64,000 nucleotides of DNA. Source: Bizionia saleffrena. GTDB lineage: Bacteria; Bacteroidota; Bacteroidia; Flavobacteriales; Flavobacteriaceae. Numbering within the stretch: position 1 is the stretch's first letter; every line of letters starts with the position of its first letter. Below the pieces are notes generated by a model. It had not been told where the DNA came from. It was given only the letters and a program-made list of their open reading frames with translations, and searched no databases. This document shows, piece by piece, positions 43,898-54,250 of this stretch. The stretch spans positions 124,001 to 188,000 of the forward strand of contig NZ_VSKM01000007.1 in NCBI RefSeq assembly GCF_008086175.1, read 5' to 3'. The position numbers and the translations under genes are program-made.

Positions 43898-45370
43898 ATG
43901 ATTAAACGCCTTTTAAGTTTCGAATGGAAACAATTTTCTCGTTCTTCCTATTTCAAAAAAGGAATCGCTATAAAAATATTATTGGCTTTTGCTGTGTTGT
44001 ATTTTGGCGGAATGGCGTTACTTTTAGGGGGGAGCTTATTCTTTATTCTTAAAAAAACAATTCCGGAAACAGACCCGATGACTACCGTAAATAGCTTTTT
44101 ATTCTTTTGGTTTATTTTCGATTTTATGTTGCGCTACTTTATGCAGCAATTACCGGTAATGAATGTAAAGCCTTTAATGATTATTCCCGTAAAACGCAAC
44201 ACCGTAATTTACTATTTGTTAGGCAAGACGAGTGTATCGTTTTTTAATATTTTACCGCTCTTTATAGTGGTTCCTTTTACCATTGTTTTACTAGTTCAAG
44301 GCTATCCCGTTATACCAGTGTTGGCTTGGCTTATAGGTTTTGTGGCGATTACGGGATCTATTAATTTTATAAACTTTTTAGTCAATAAAAATAATGTGGT
44401 GTTTTATGTTGTGCTGGCTCTTGTCGCCACCTTTGGCGTTTTAGAGTATTATTCTATTTTCAAAATTTCAGAACCGATGGGTTATGCTTTCAACTATATG
44501 TATGCGCACCCCTATTTGGTGGTGGTTCCCATTGTCGCTTTAGTCGCTTTATTTAATGCGACGTTTCATTTTATAAAAAAAGGCTTTTATTTAGACGATG
44601 CCATTTCAAAAAAAGTAAAAGAAGTGAGTACTACCGATTTATCGTGGCTAAACCGTTTTGGTGCAGTGGCTCCTTTTTTAAAGAACGATATTAAATTAAT
44701 ACAAAGAAACGTAAGACCGCGTCAGGTAATGATGATGTCTTTTATGTTTCTATTTTATGGGTTAGTCTTTTATACACAAGACACCTATCGCGAGATGCCA
44801 GCTCTTTTAGCCTTTGCTTCGATGTTTATAACGGGTGGTTTTTTAATGACGTTTGGCCAGTATGTGCCGTCTTGGGATAGTGAATATTACAAGTTGTTAA
44901 TGAGTCAGAATATACCGTATAAAACCTATTTAGAATCGAAATGGTATTTAATGGTTGTGGCGGTATTGTTCTCCTTTATATTGAGTACGCCTTACATTTA
45001 TTTTGGCTGGGATATTTTCGGTATGATTGCTGCCGGAGCGGTCTTTAATATTGGTTTAAACTCCTTCTTAACCTTATTTGGTGGGGCCTTAAACCGCGTG
45101 CCCATAGAGCTAAATGTGAAAGCAAAAGCCTTTAGTAATACTAACGGGTTTAATCCTACGCAATTACTCATTGGGCTGCCTAAATTTTTACTACCCATGC
45201 TAATATTTTATGTGCCCTATAAATTGATTAATTTCAATGCAGGACTTATTGCTCTAGCCTTGGTTGGGGTATTAGGAATTGTTTTTAGACCATATATTTT
45301 TAATAAAATAGAGCAGGTATATCAAAAAGGAAAGTATAAAACTATAGCCGCTTTTTCAGAAAAACAATAA
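43898..45370 (+). CDS. DUF5687-like ABC-2-type permease subunit
   Basis: A 490-aa protein with about 10-12 TM segments and a short cytosolic start (MIKRLLSFEWKQFSRS) typical of ABC-2 permeases. The sequence matches the flavobacterial DUF5687 family by recall. Its partner ATPase starts 20 nt downstream. The pair probably forms an exporter controlled by the upstream PadR; cargo unknown. Confidence 0.8.
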   Translation: MIKRLLSFEWKQFSRSSYFKKGIAIKILLAFAVLYFGGMALLLGGSLFFILKKTIPETDPMTTVNSFLFFWFIFDFMLRYFMQQLPVMNVKPLMIIPVKRNTVIYYLLGKTSVSFFNILPLFIVVPFTIVLLVQGYPVIPVLAWLIGFVAITGSINFINFLVNKNNVVFYVVLALVATFGVLEYYSIFKISEPMGYAFNYMYAHPYLVVVPIVALVALFNATFHFIKKGFYLDDAISKKVKEVSTTDLSWLNRFGAVAPFLKNDIKLIQRNVRPRQVMMMSFMFLFYGLVFYTQDTYREMPALLAFASMFITGGFLMTFGQYVPSWDSEYYKLLMSQNIPYKTYLESKWYLMVVAVLFSFILSTPYIYFGWDIFGMIAAGAVFNIGLNSFLTLFGGALNRVPIELNVKAKAFSNTNGFNPTQLLIGLPKFLLPMLIFYVPYKLINFNAGLIALALVGVLGIVFRPYIFNKIEQVYQKGKYKTIAAFSEKQ

Positions 45371-45390
45371 TTCATTACAATTCAATACTT

Positions 45391-46119
45391 ATGATAAAAA
45401 CAGTTAATTTAACCAAAAAGTATAATGATGTTACGGTGTTAAATATCGAGGAAATCGAGATTCCAAAAGGACAGAGTTTCGGATTGGTAGGCAATAATGG
45501 GGCAGGAAAAACAACGTATTTCAGTTTGCTGTTAGATTTAATCGCGCCGTCTTCTGGGTATATTGAGAATAATGGTGTCTTGGTGCACGAAAGTGAAGAT
45601 TGGAAACCATTTACGTCATCTTTTATAGATGAAAGTTTTTTAATAGGGTATTTAACTGCCGAAGAATATTTTTATTTTATTGGCGATTTACGCCATCAAA
45701 CTAAAGCCGATGTGGATACATTATTGGCTCAGTTTGCAGATTTTTTCAACGGAGAGATTTTAAAACAGAAAAAATATTTGAGAGATTTAAGTAAAGGAAA
45801 TCAAAAAAAAGCAGGAATTGTTGCCGCATTAATCGGAAACCCTGAGGTTATTGTTTTAGATGAACCTTTCGCAAATTTAGACCCGACAACGCAAATTAGA
45901 CTAAAACAAATCATTAAAGAATTAGCCCGGTCTAAAGGCGTTACCATACTTATCTCTAGTCACGATTTATCGCACGTTACCGATGTGTGCGAGCGTATTG
46001 TAGTACTAGAAAAAGGGGCAGTAATTAAGGATTTAAAAACGAGCCCAGCAACCTTAAAAGAATTAGAAGCTCATTTTTCGGGTCTGGTGGGTGTAGAAAA
46101 AGCGACAGACTTACAATAA
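45391..46119 (+). CDS. ABC transporter ATP-binding protein
   Basis: A 242-aa ATPase with Walker A GNNGAGKT (34-41), the signature LSKGNQKKAG (LSGGQ variant), Walker B VIVLDEP, and the H-loop SSHDLSHV. The LSKGNQKK form is typical of ABC-2 exporter ATPases. It pairs with the DUF5687-like permease as the last gene of the PadR group. Confidence 0.93.
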   Translation: MIKTVNLTKKYNDVTVLNIEEIEIPKGQSFGLVGNNGAGKTTYFSLLLDLIAPSSGYIENNGVLVHESEDWKPFTSSFIDESFLIGYLTAEEYFYFIGDLRHQTKADVDTLLAQFADFFNGEILKQKKYLRDLSKGNQKKAGIVAALIGNPEVIVLDEPFANLDPTTQIRLKQIIKELARSKGVTILISSHDLSHVTDVCERIVVLEKGAVIKDLKTSPATLKELEAHFSGLVGVEKATDLQ

Positions 46120-46258
46120 AAAATATAACTCTAAAGTGCACATTTTTTGCTTTAATTGGCAAAAACTCAAAAAGATGCTTATTTTTACGTGCTTATGTAG
46201 AAAGAACATAATATTTTCGCAAGTTCTTAGTTATGTAATAGATAAAAAAATAGCACTC

Positions 46259-48811
46259 TTGAAAATAGCTTTAAAACCCATATTATCAGCAGTAATCGTT
46301 ACTTTAATTTTAGTAGGATGTTCTCGTAAAAAAGACCGTTTTATTAATAGAAATTTTCACGCGATAACAGCCGAATACAATACCTTATTTAATGGTTTTA
46401 GTGCCTTAGAGCAAGGCCGAAATAGTTTAAATGCGTCGTATCGCGATAACTATTGGGCGATTCTACCCATCGAGAGAATGCAAATAGAGGAAGAGGTGCT
46501 TTTACCGGGACAATCTAAAAATGCCGAGTTTACTAAAGCGGAAGAAAAAGCAGTAAAAGCGATACAAAAACACAGTATGAATGTTGAAGGGAAAGAGAAA
46601 AACCCGCAAATGGACGAAGCGTATTTACTATTAGGAAAATCGCGTTATTTCGATCAGCGTTTCATTCCGGCATTGGAAGCTTTCAACTACATTTTGTACA
46701 AATACCCTGCAAGTGATAAAATAAATCAAGCTAAAGTTTGGAGCGAAAAAACCAATATGCGCTTAGATAATAACACGTTGGCTATAACAAATTTAAAGCT
46801 ATTATTAGAGCAAGAAGAATTGGAAGGTCAGGATTTAGCCGATGCCACTTCAATACTCGCGCAAGCTTATATTAATACCAAGCACTTAGACAGCGCACTA
46901 ATACCAATGGCGGTTGCTGCCAAATCTACCAAAAAAGACCACGAAAAAGGGCGGTATTTTTTTATTAAAGGACAGCTTTATGATGCATTGAATAAGCCGG
47001 ATAGTGCTAATAGGGCGTTCGATAAAGTGATTGACTTAAATCGGAAAATTCCGAGAAAATACTTAATTAACGCACACTTAGAAAAAGCTAAAAACTTCAA
47101 TTATCAGTCTGGCGATAAATTGGTGTTTACCGAGCATTTAAAAGCCCTTGAAGAAGATCGCGAAAACAGACCGTTTTTAGATCATATTTACCATCAAAAA
47201 GCGCAGTACTACTTAACGAGTGGTAACGACTCTTTAGCGCAAGTATATTACAACAAATCACTACGAGAAAATTCAACAGATAAAATTTTAGTAGCCACTA
47301 ATTACGAAACGCTGGGAGATATAAGTTTCGATACCAATCTCTACAAAGAAGCCGGCGCTTATTACGATAGTACGATGACTAATATGGTAGAAAATAGCAA
47401 ACCATTTAGGATTATAAAACGTAAAAGAGAAAATTTAGAGACTGTTATTTATTATGAAGACATCGCCGTAGTTAATGATAGTATTTTAAATCTTGTATTA
47501 TTGTCTAAAGCCGAGAGGCTGCAGTATTTTGAAGACTATACTACAACTTTAAAACTACAGGCTGAAGCTGAAATAGAGAAACAAGCTATTATAGATCAGA
47601 AAAAGGGATTAGCGGTTAACAATGCTGGAAACACAAATGCTTCTAGTTTTGCTAAAAGTGCAAAAAGCAGTGGTAAAAGTTCAAATTTTTATTTCTATAA
47701 TGACCAAACGGTAGCCTATGGTAAAAACGAATTTCTACGCATTTGGGGAGATCGCGAATTAGCCGAAAATTGGCGATGGTCTAGTAAAAGCGCGTCGAGC
47801 AACGTGGTGGCTTTAGAAAATGGAAGTGGCATAGATGCCGCCGAAAGCGAATTGTTTGATCCCGAATACTATATCGCGCAAATTCCATCGGAACCCGAGG
47901 TGATTGCGACGCTTCAAAAAGATAGAAATTATGCGTACTATCAGTTAGGGTTAATTTATAAAGAGAAGTTTAAAGAGTATAATTTATCTAAAAATAAATT
48001 CTTAGCGCTGCTTAAAAGCAATCCCGAAGAGCGATTAATTTTACCATCAAAATACAACTTGTATAAAATCTATGAACTTCAAGGTCGTAGTGATGCGGTG
48101 TCTATAGCTAAAAACGATATTGTTACCAATTACCCAGACTCGCGATATGCGCAGATTTTGAATAATCCAAACTTGGCGGCACTGCGCGATGAAAACAGTC
48201 CGGAGAGTGTTTATGAAAAGGTCTATGCCTTATTTCAAAATCAAGAATTTGAACGCGTAATTTTAGAAAGTGACAGTCATATTTCAACGTTTGAAGGTGA
48301 TGCTATTGTGCCTAAATTCGAACTACTAAAAGCCTTTGCTATTGGTAGACTTAACGGTTTTGAAGCGTATGAAAACGCGATAAATGCTGTGGCAGTAACG
48401 TATGCAAATACTTCTGAAGGCTTACAAGCACAAGACATTATTAATAGCTCTTTAGAAACCCTACGCGCTTCAGCATTTGTAGAAAATGATAGTTTTAAAC
48501 ACTTTAAAGTGATTTACGAATTTGAAAACACACCAGAAAACGGTTTGGAAGATTTCGTAAAAACAATAGATGAAAGTGTTAAAAAGGTGAAGTACTTTAA
48601 ATTAAGCACTTCGGTAGATGTTTATAATAAAGACACCACTTTTGTAGTGGTGCACGGACTAAAAAGTATAGAAGGTTCTCAAGGCTTTATGCAACTTTTA
48701 AATAAGGAAGACCGGAAAAAAATAAAGCGTCCGTTTTTCTCTATATCTTCAAAAAACTATCGCACGCTCCAAATTCATAAAAACGTAGACGCTTATAAAG
48801 CCATACAATAA
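46259..48811 (+). CDS. sprE: SprE/PorW-like TPR lipoprotein of gliding motility / type IX secretion
   Basis: A large TPR lipoprotein needed for type IX secretion in relatives. From TTG 46259 the protein is 850 aa with a compact lipoprotein signal (MKIALKPILSAVIV) and lipobox LVGC (Cys21). The frame is open to a GTG at 46136, but that adds a 41-residue non-signal extension, so TTG is preferred. The conserved start FINRNFHAITAEYNTLFNG and ILPIERMQIEEEVLLPGQ match SprE. TPR-like repeats fill about 110-400 and 560-680, and a charged C-terminal domain follows. Confidence 0.85.
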   Translation: MKIALKPILSAVIVTLILVGCSRKKDRFINRNFHAITAEYNTLFNGFSALEQGRNSLNASYRDNYWAILPIERMQIEEEVLLPGQSKNAEFTKAEEKAVKAIQKHSMNVEGKEKNPQMDEAYLLLGKSRYFDQRFIPALEAFNYILYKYPASDKINQAKVWSEKTNMRLDNNTLAITNLKLLLEQEELEGQDLADATSILAQAYINTKHLDSALIPMAVAAKSTKKDHEKGRYFFIKGQLYDALNKPDSANRAFDKVIDLNRKIPRKYLINAHLEKAKNFNYQSGDKLVFTEHLKALEEDRENRPFLDHIYHQKAQYYLTSGNDSLAQVYYNKSLRENSTDKILVATNYETLGDISFDTNLYKEAGAYYDSTMTNMVENSKPFRIIKRKRENLETVIYYEDIAVVNDSILNLVLLSKAERLQYFEDYTTTLKLQAEAEIEKQAIIDQKKGLAVNNAGNTNASSFAKSAKSSGKSSNFYFYNDQTVAYGKNEFLRIWGDRELAENWRWSSKSASSNVVALENGSGIDAAESELFDPEYYIAQIPSEPEVIATLQKDRNYAYYQLGLIYKEKFKEYNLSKNKFLALLKSNPEERLILPSKYNLYKIYELQGRSDAVSIAKNDIVTNYPDSRYAQILNNPNLAALRDENSPESVYEKVYALFQNQEFERVILESDSHISTFEGDAIVPKFELLKAFAIGRLNGFEAYENAINAVAVTYANTSEGLQAQDIINSSLETLRASAFVENDSFKHFKVIYEFENTPENGLEDFVKTIDESVKKVKYFKLSTSVDVYNKDTTFVVVHGLKSIEGSQGFMQLLNKEDRKKIKRPFFSISSKNYRTLQIHKNVDAYKAIQ

Positions 48812-48831
48812 ATCCCAAAAATTTAAATTCA

Positions 48832-49233
48832 ATGTTTTCCGATAACAAAAAAAACAAAAACGATAATCACGCGTCCATTCAAAATATTATTGCTAAGGGC
48901 ACAACGGTAGTAGGAGATTTTACCAGCGAAGGCGATCTACGAGTTGACGGTGTTATAGAAGGTAATGTAAAAACGCCAGGAAAAGTAGTTGTAGGTAAAT
49001 CGGGAGTTGTAACGGGGACTTTAGAATGTTCTAATGCGTATTTCGAAGGCACATTCTCAGGACAATTAAAACTTTCAGAAACATTAAGCTTAAAAGCGAC
49101 AGCGGTAATACAAGGTGAAGTTATCACCCAGAAGCTAGCTATAGATCCCGGCGCAACATTCGATGTAACTTGCGAGATGAAAACAACAGTAAAAGATATA
49201 AAAGGTGACTCAAAAATCAAAAAAAACACTTAA
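48832..49233 (+). CDS. Bactofilin (polymer-forming cytoskeletal protein)
   Basis: A 133-aa protein with a central beta-helix bactofilin domain (about 15-115). It shows IAKGTTVVGDFTSEGDLRVDGVIEGNV, read as repeated G-x-hydrophobic turns, between a short charged N-terminus and a Lys-rich tail. Bactofilins form nucleotide-independent membrane-associated filaments. It follows sprE by 20 nt and overlaps the next gene by 29 nt. Confidence 0.92.
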   Translation: MFSDNKKNKNDNHASIQNIIAKGTTVVGDFTSEGDLRVDGVIEGNVKTPGKVVVGKSGVVTGTLECSNAYFEGTFSGQLKLSETLSLKATAVIQGEVITQKLAIDPGATFDVTCEMKTTVKDIKGDSKIKKNT

Positions 49234-49429
49234 TCCCTATGTGCGATTTACGACCATAGCCTTGCAAATGGGGTTAACCATTTACTTGGGGAGTAAATTA
49301 GGGGAATGGCTAGACATAAAATTTAATAACGACGACCAATTATACTACAAAATAGTTACGTTGGTTTCTGTTTTTATTGCCATTTTTATGGTAATAAGGC
49401 AAGTTATTAATTTAACCAATAAAGAGTAA
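49205..49429 (+). CDS. AtpZ/AtpI family ATP synthase-associated protein
   Basis: A 74-aa two-TM protein from GTG 49205, overlapping the 3' end of the bactofilin gene by 29 nt in another frame. The YVRFTTIALQMGLTIYLG helix, the GEWLD turn and a second helix match AtpZ/AtpI proteins, which help insert or assemble the c-ring and Mg2+ handling. It lies just before the atp operon. Confidence 0.83.
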   Translation: MTQKSKKTLNPYVRFTTIALQMGLTIYLGSKLGEWLDIKFNNDDQLYYKIVTLVSVFIAIFMVIRQVINLTNKE

Positions 49430-49458
49430 TTTAATTAAAATTAATAGTCTACTAACTA

Positions 49459-49830
49459 ATGACCAAACGCATACTATATTTTGTATTGGCTATCGCAGCA
49501 TTATTTGCTTTAGCCTTTAGTTTACACAGTTACTTAACCACTTCCGAGCTTTCTTTTTCTTTACTAAAAGTTTATAGTTTTCACGCCATTGCATCTGTGC
49601 TTGTGTACGTGGCCATCGAGCTTTTGGCAACTACATTGCCTAATCAGGCCGGTTACGGCTACTTAATGATGATGTTTTTTAAAATAGGAATCTTTGTCTT
49701 GATGTTTCAAGAATCTGTGTTTTCTAAAGAGAGTTTATCCCAGCCCGAGCGCATAGGTCTGGTGGTTCCATTGTTTCTTTTTTTAATGGCTGAAGCTATT
49801 GGCGTGGGTAAGCTGTTAAACAGTAAATAG
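49459..49830 (+). CDS. DUF6168-like small membrane protein in the atp cluster
   Basis: A 123-aa protein with four TM helices (about 5-25, 35-55, 67-85, 98-118) and short loops. It occupies the place of a second AtpI-like gene between AtpZ and atpB. Recalled as the flavobacterial DUF6168 family. An assembly role is inferred from position only. Confidence 0.7.
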   Translation: MTKRILYFVLAIAALFALAFSLHSYLTTSELSFSLLKVYSFHAIASVLVYVAIELLATTLPNQAGYGYLMMMFFKIGIFVLMFQESVFSKESLSQPERIGLVVPLFLFLMAEAIGVGKLLNSK

Positions 49831-49896
49831 TTAGTGTAAAATAAGTGTAGATTTTAAACTTTGTTTTTAAGTTGAAAATCTATTAAAAAAAAAGAG

Positions 49897-49926
49897 TTTG
49901 GGATTTGAAATTATTCCGTACATTTG
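49897..49926 (+). promoter_or_regulatory. Promoter of the ATP synthase operon (atpB)
   Basis: TTTG (49897-49900) and TACATTTG (49919-49926) are separated by 18 nt, close to the Bacteroidota TTTG-N19-21-TAnnTTTG consensus and followed by C. The leader to ATG 49969 is about 35 nt. This is the best promoter in the window. Confidence 0.78.
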
Positions 49927-49968
49927 CACAAAATTTGCAGGACATAAATTTCATTATTTAGATAAAGT

Positions 49969-51078
49969 ATGATGGTAGCAACAAAATCTATCAAGTTTTT
50001 AGTAGTATTCGTTTTAGCATTGACTTCATTTACGGCTTTTGCTCAAGATGACGCTGTTGAAAACAATTTAGTAGATTCACCAGATGAAATAAGAGAGTAT
50101 ATTGCTCATCACCTTAAGGATTCTCACGATTTTCATTTTTTTACAGATAATGCATCGGGAACGCACTATGGGTTTCCGTTACCGGTTATTGTTTGGACAA
50201 GCAATGGGTTAAAGACTTTTATGTCTTCGGCATTTCATCACGATGACGATGGTGAAGTTATTGTAGACAAAGACGGTGCGCAATTATTAAAATACCATTC
50301 AAAAATATACGAGTTAGAAAACGGTGCAACGGCACTTAGTTTTGACGAAGATAACCACCCAACCAACGCCAATAGAGTGCTTGATTTTTCAATTACGAAA
50401 AGTGTTTTTGGGATGATTCTAACAGGGTTATTAATGTTGCTAGGGTTCGGTGCCTTGGCAAGAGGATATAAAAAAGGTAAAACTATTCCGAAAGGATTTT
50501 CTAGAGTGTTAGAGCCTTTAGTTATTTATGTTCGTGACGAAATTGCAAGACCAAATATTGGAGAGAAAAAGTACCGTAAGTTTATGGGCTTCCTATTAAC
50601 GGTCTTCTTTTTTATCTGGATTTTAAATGTACTAGGGTTAACACCACTTGGATTTAACGTTACAGGACAGATTGCTGTAACCGCATGTTTGGCTATTTTT
50701 ACAATGGTAATTTATATGTTTAGCGGTACCAGAGACTTCTGGGCACACACGTTGTGGATGCCGGGAGTGCCTTATATATTAAGACCAATTTTGGCAGTGA
50801 TAGAATTAGTAGGTTTTGTAATTATAAAACCCTTTTCTTTATTAGTACGTTTATTTGCTAACATTACAGCAGGTCACTTTGTAGTAATGAGTTTAATGGC
50901 ATTAATGATTACAATGAAAGCCGCTTTCGGTCCAGTAGCATCAACAGGGATGTCTTTAGTACTCTCTATATTTATTATGTTTATTGAGCTTTTAGTAGCG
51001 TTCTTACAAGCCTTTATCTTTACGATGTTATCATCGTTATTTATTGGTATGGCTGTAGAAGAGCACGACGCCCATTAA
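49969..51078 (+). CDS. atpB: ATP synthase F0 subunit a
   Basis: The proton-channel stator subunit, 369 aa. An N-terminal cleavable signal (about 1-25, ending FTAFAQ) and a His-rich periplasmic extension precede five or six TM helices, a form common in Bacteroidota. The key Arg of the channel is in SLLVRLFANITAGH. ATGATG at 49969 allows a start one codon later. Confidence 0.95.
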   Translation: MMVATKSIKFLVVFVLALTSFTAFAQDDAVENNLVDSPDEIREYIAHHLKDSHDFHFFTDNASGTHYGFPLPVIVWTSNGLKTFMSSAFHHDDDGEVIVDKDGAQLLKYHSKIYELENGATALSFDEDNHPTNANRVLDFSITKSVFGMILTGLLMLLGFGALARGYKKGKTIPKGFSRVLEPLVIYVRDEIARPNIGEKKYRKFMGFLLTVFFFIWILNVLGLTPLGFNVTGQIAVTACLAIFTMVIYMFSGTRDFWAHTLWMPGVPYILRPILAVIELVGFVIIKPFSLLVRLFANITAGHFVVMSLMALMITMKAAFGPVASTGMSLVLSIFIMFIELLVAFLQAFIFTMLSSLFIGMAVEEHDAH

Positions 51079-51181
51079 AAATTACGAGTGCATAATTAGT
51101 ACTCATTGTATAGTGTGACAGCACGCGAGGTACAACACGTGTTTAGCATAAAAGAAGAATTTGTTTAATTAATATTTATAA

Positions 51182-51382
<201 letters not shown>

Positions 51383-51481
51383 GAATTTCCTAAAAAACAA
51401 AGAAACACGTTTCTGCAACGGTTGGTTGCAGAAACTGTTTTAAATTAAACAAAAAAAGAGAATTTAAGTAATCTATATAGA

Positions 51482-51982
51482 ATGGAAACTTTATTAAACG
51501 ATTTTTCGATAGGCTTATTTTTTATGCAAGCCGCTATCTTATTAATACTAATAGTATTGATGAGAAAATTTGCTTGGAAACCAATTTTAGACGCCTTACA
51601 AACTAGAGAAGATGGTATTCAAAATGCATTAGATGCTGCTGAAAAAGCAAAATTAGAAATGCAAAACCTTACCGCTTCTAATGAGAAGTTACTTCAAGAA
51701 GCACGTATTGAAAGAGATGGGATGATGAAAGAAGCGCGTGAAATGAAAAATAATATGATTTCTGCTGCAAAAGAAGAAGCTCAGGTACAGGCAAACGCTA
51801 TGATCGAGCAAGCTCAAGTGGCGATAGAAGGAGAGAAGAAAGCAGCGATGGCCGAATTAAAGAACCACGTGGCAAGCTTATCTTTAGAGATCGCAGAAAA
51901 AGTAGTACGTCAGGAATTATCTAACAAAGACAAACAATTGGTATTGGTTGATTCTTTGCTAGCAGAAGCAAAATTAAATTAA
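51482..51982 (+). CDS. atpF: ATP synthase F0 subunit b
   Basis: The peripheral stalk subunit, 166 aa. One N-terminal TM helix (about 9-27, IGLFFMQAAILLILIVLM) is followed by a long charged coiled coil, with the AWKPILDALQTRE segment after the membrane. Length and position between atpE and atpH are standard. Confidence 0.95.
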   Translation: METLLNDFSIGLFFMQAAILLILIVLMRKFAWKPILDALQTREDGIQNALDAAEKAKLEMQNLTASNEKLLQEARIERDGMMKEAREMKNNMISAAKEEAQVQANAMIEQAQVAIEGEKKAAMAELKNHVASLSLEIAEKVVRQELSNKDKQLVLVDSLLAEAKLN

Positions 51983-52060
51983 GTATAACCAAATAAATAA
52001 CCTTCAGACTTTGTATTTTGTAAAGCAAATACAAAATGTAGGTTAATAGTATAGGAAACT

Positions 52061-52597
52061 ATGGCAGGAGCAAGAGCGGCAATACGATACGCAAAAGCAA
52101 TGTTAAGCTTAGCAAAAGATCAGAATTCAGCAGAAGCTGTAAGTAATGATATGAAGCTATTCGCTAAAACTATTGCACAAAGTCAAGACTTAAGCGATAT
52201 GCTACAAAGTCCAGTTATTGGTGCAACTATTAAAAAATCGGCGTTATTAGAAATTTTTAAAAACTCTAATACGTTAACCGTAAATTTAATAGATACTTTA
52301 ATTGCAAACAGACGTTTATCACTTTTAGAAAATGTAGCTTTACAATACGTAAAGTTGTACGACGAATCTAGAGGAATGCAAGAAGCAACTGTAACAACAG
52401 CTGTAGCATTAACAGAGGAGTTAACAGCAAAAGTGTCTGCAAAAGTAAAAGCCCTTACCGGTAAAGACGCAGAATTAATAAATATTATTGATGAAAGCAT
52501 TTTAGGTGGTTTCATTTTACGCGTTGGAGACCTACAGTATAACGCTAGTATAGCGAACCAATTAAGTAAACTAAAAAGAGAATTCACATTAAACTAA
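52061..52597 (+). CDS. atpH: ATP synthase F1 subunit delta
   Basis: The stalk-cap subunit, 178 aa. The N-terminal helical domain starts ARAAIRYAKAMLSLA and the C-terminus holds the family motif DESILGGFILRVGDLQYNAS. It lies between atpF and atpA. Confidence 0.95.
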   Translation: MAGARAAIRYAKAMLSLAKDQNSAEAVSNDMKLFAKTIAQSQDLSDMLQSPVIGATIKKSALLEIFKNSNTLTVNLIDTLIANRRLSLLENVALQYVKLYDESRGMQEATVTTAVALTEELTAKVSAKVKALTGKDAELINIIDESILGGFILRVGDLQYNASIANQLSKLKREFTLN

Positions 52598-52624
52598 GAT
52601 AGTTATATCTAAATAAAGAATAAG

Positions 52625-54205
52625 ATGGCAGAAGTAAACCCAGCTGAAGTATCAGCAATCTTAAAACAACAACTTTCCGGATTTGAAGCAAGCGCTTCTT
52701 TAGACGAAGTTGGAACAGTATTAACTGTAGGTGATGGTATCGTACGTGCTTACGGATTAGCTAACGCTCAATATGGAGAATTAGTAGAATTCGATGGTGG
52801 TACAGAAGGTATTGTGCTTAACTTAGAAGAAGACAATGTCGGTATTGTATTACTGGGGACTTCTGTAGGAATAAAAGAAGGCTCTATAGTAAAACGTACT
52901 GAGCGCATCGCCTCTGTAAAAGTTGGTGAAGGTATTGTTGGTCGTGTTGTAGATACATTAGGTAACCCAATCGATGGTAAAGGACCAATCGCTGGAAAAA
53001 CGTATGAGATGCCTTTGGAGCGTAAAGCACCAGGAGTTATTTATCGTGAACCAGTAACAGAACCATTACAAACGGGTATTAAAGCGATTGACGCTATGAT
53101 TCCTGTAGGTAGAGGACAACGTGAGTTGGTTATTGGTGACCGTCAAACTGGTAAAACAACGGTTTGTATCGATGCTATCTTAAATCAAAAAGAATTTTAC
53201 GATGCAGGGAATCCTGTATCCTGTATATATGTTGCCATAGGACAAAAAGCATCGACAGTAGCTTTAATCGTAAAAACATTGGAAGAAAAAGGCGCTTTAG
53301 CTTATACAACTATTGTTGCAGCAAACGCATCAGATCCAGCAGCAATGCAAGTATATGCACCAATGACAGGCGCATCTATTGGAGAATATTTTAGAGATAC
53401 TGGTCGTCCAGCGTTAATTGTTTTTGATGATTTATCCAAACAAGCTGTAGCGTATCGTGAGATTTCATTATTATTACGTCGTCCACCAGGTCGTGAGGCG
53501 TATCCAGGTGATGTTTTCTACTTACACTCAAGATTATTAGAGCGTTCTGCAAAAATCATCAATGACGATTCTATTGCAAAAGAAATGAACGACTTACCAG
53601 ACGTTTTAAAGCCTATTGTAAAAGGAGGAGGTTCGTTAACTGCTTTACCAATTATCGAAACGCAAGCGGGAGATGTTTCGGCATATATCCCAACTAACGT
53701 AATTTCTATTACAGATGGACAAATTTTCTTAGATGGAGATTTATTTAACTCTGGTGTACGTCCGGCAATTAACGTAGGTATTTCGGTATCACGTGTTGGT
53801 GGTAACGCACAGATTAAAGCAATGAAAAAAGTATCTGGAACGTTAAAATTAGACCAAGCGCAGTACCGTGAGCTAGAAGCTTTCGCTAAGTTTGGGTCCG
53901 ATTTAGATGCCGTTACTTTAAATGTAATTGAAAAAGGAAAACGTAACGTTGAAATCCTAAAACAAGCTCAAAACGATCCGTTTACAGTCGAAGATCAAGT
54001 TGCAATTATCTATGCAGGATCTAAAAACTTATTAAGAAACGTACCCGTAAATAAAGTAAAAGAGTTTGAGCGTGATTATCTCGAGTTCTTAAACGCGAAA
54101 CATAGAGACGTTTTAGACTTATTAAAAGCAGGGAAATTAACTGATGAAGTTACAGATACTTTAATGTCTGTGGCAAAAGATTTATCAGGAAAATATAAAG
54201 CATAA
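52625..54205 (+). CDS. atpA: ATP synthase F1 subunit alpha
   Basis: The non-catalytic nucleotide-binding subunit, 526 aa. Walker A is GDRQTGKT (171-178). [16 protein letters not shown] and the [15 protein letters not shown] signature are intact. It is immediately followed by atpG. No atpD or atpC follows, in keeping with the split arrangement of this group. Confidence 0.98.
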   Translation: MAEVNPAEVSAILKQQLSGFEASASLDEVGTVLTVGDGIVRAYGLANAQYGELVEFDGGTEGIVLNLEEDNVGIVLLGTSVGIKEGSIVKRTERIASVKVGEGIVGRVVDTLGNPIDGKGPIAGKTYEMPLERKAPGVIYREPVTEPLQTGIKAIDAMIPVGRGQRELVIGDRQTGKTTVCIDAILNQKEFYDAGNPVSCIYVAIGQKASTVALIVKTLEEKGALAYTTIVAANASDPAAMQVYAPMTGASIGEYFRDTGRPALIVFDDLSKQAVAYREISLLLRRPPGREAYPGDVFYLHSRLLERSAKIINDDSIAKEMNDLPDVLKPIVKGGGSLTALPIIETQAGDVSAYIPTNVISITDGQIFLDGDLFNSGVRPAINVGISVSRVGGNAQIKAMKKVSGTLKLDQAQYRELEAFAKFGSDLDAVTLNVIEKGKRNVEILKQAQNDPFTVEDQVAIIYAGSKNLLRNVPVNKVKEFERDYLEFLNAKHRDVLDLLKAGKLTDEVTDTLMSVAKDLSGKYKA

Positions 54206-54250
54206 TTAACATTCCCACGAGAGTGGGAATCTTATTTCATATTTTAAAAT

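Noticed and set aside
52183-52587. 134-codon minus-strand frame inside atpH
   Set aside because: The atpH product is intact and conserved; the opposite frame has biased composition typical of a shadow.
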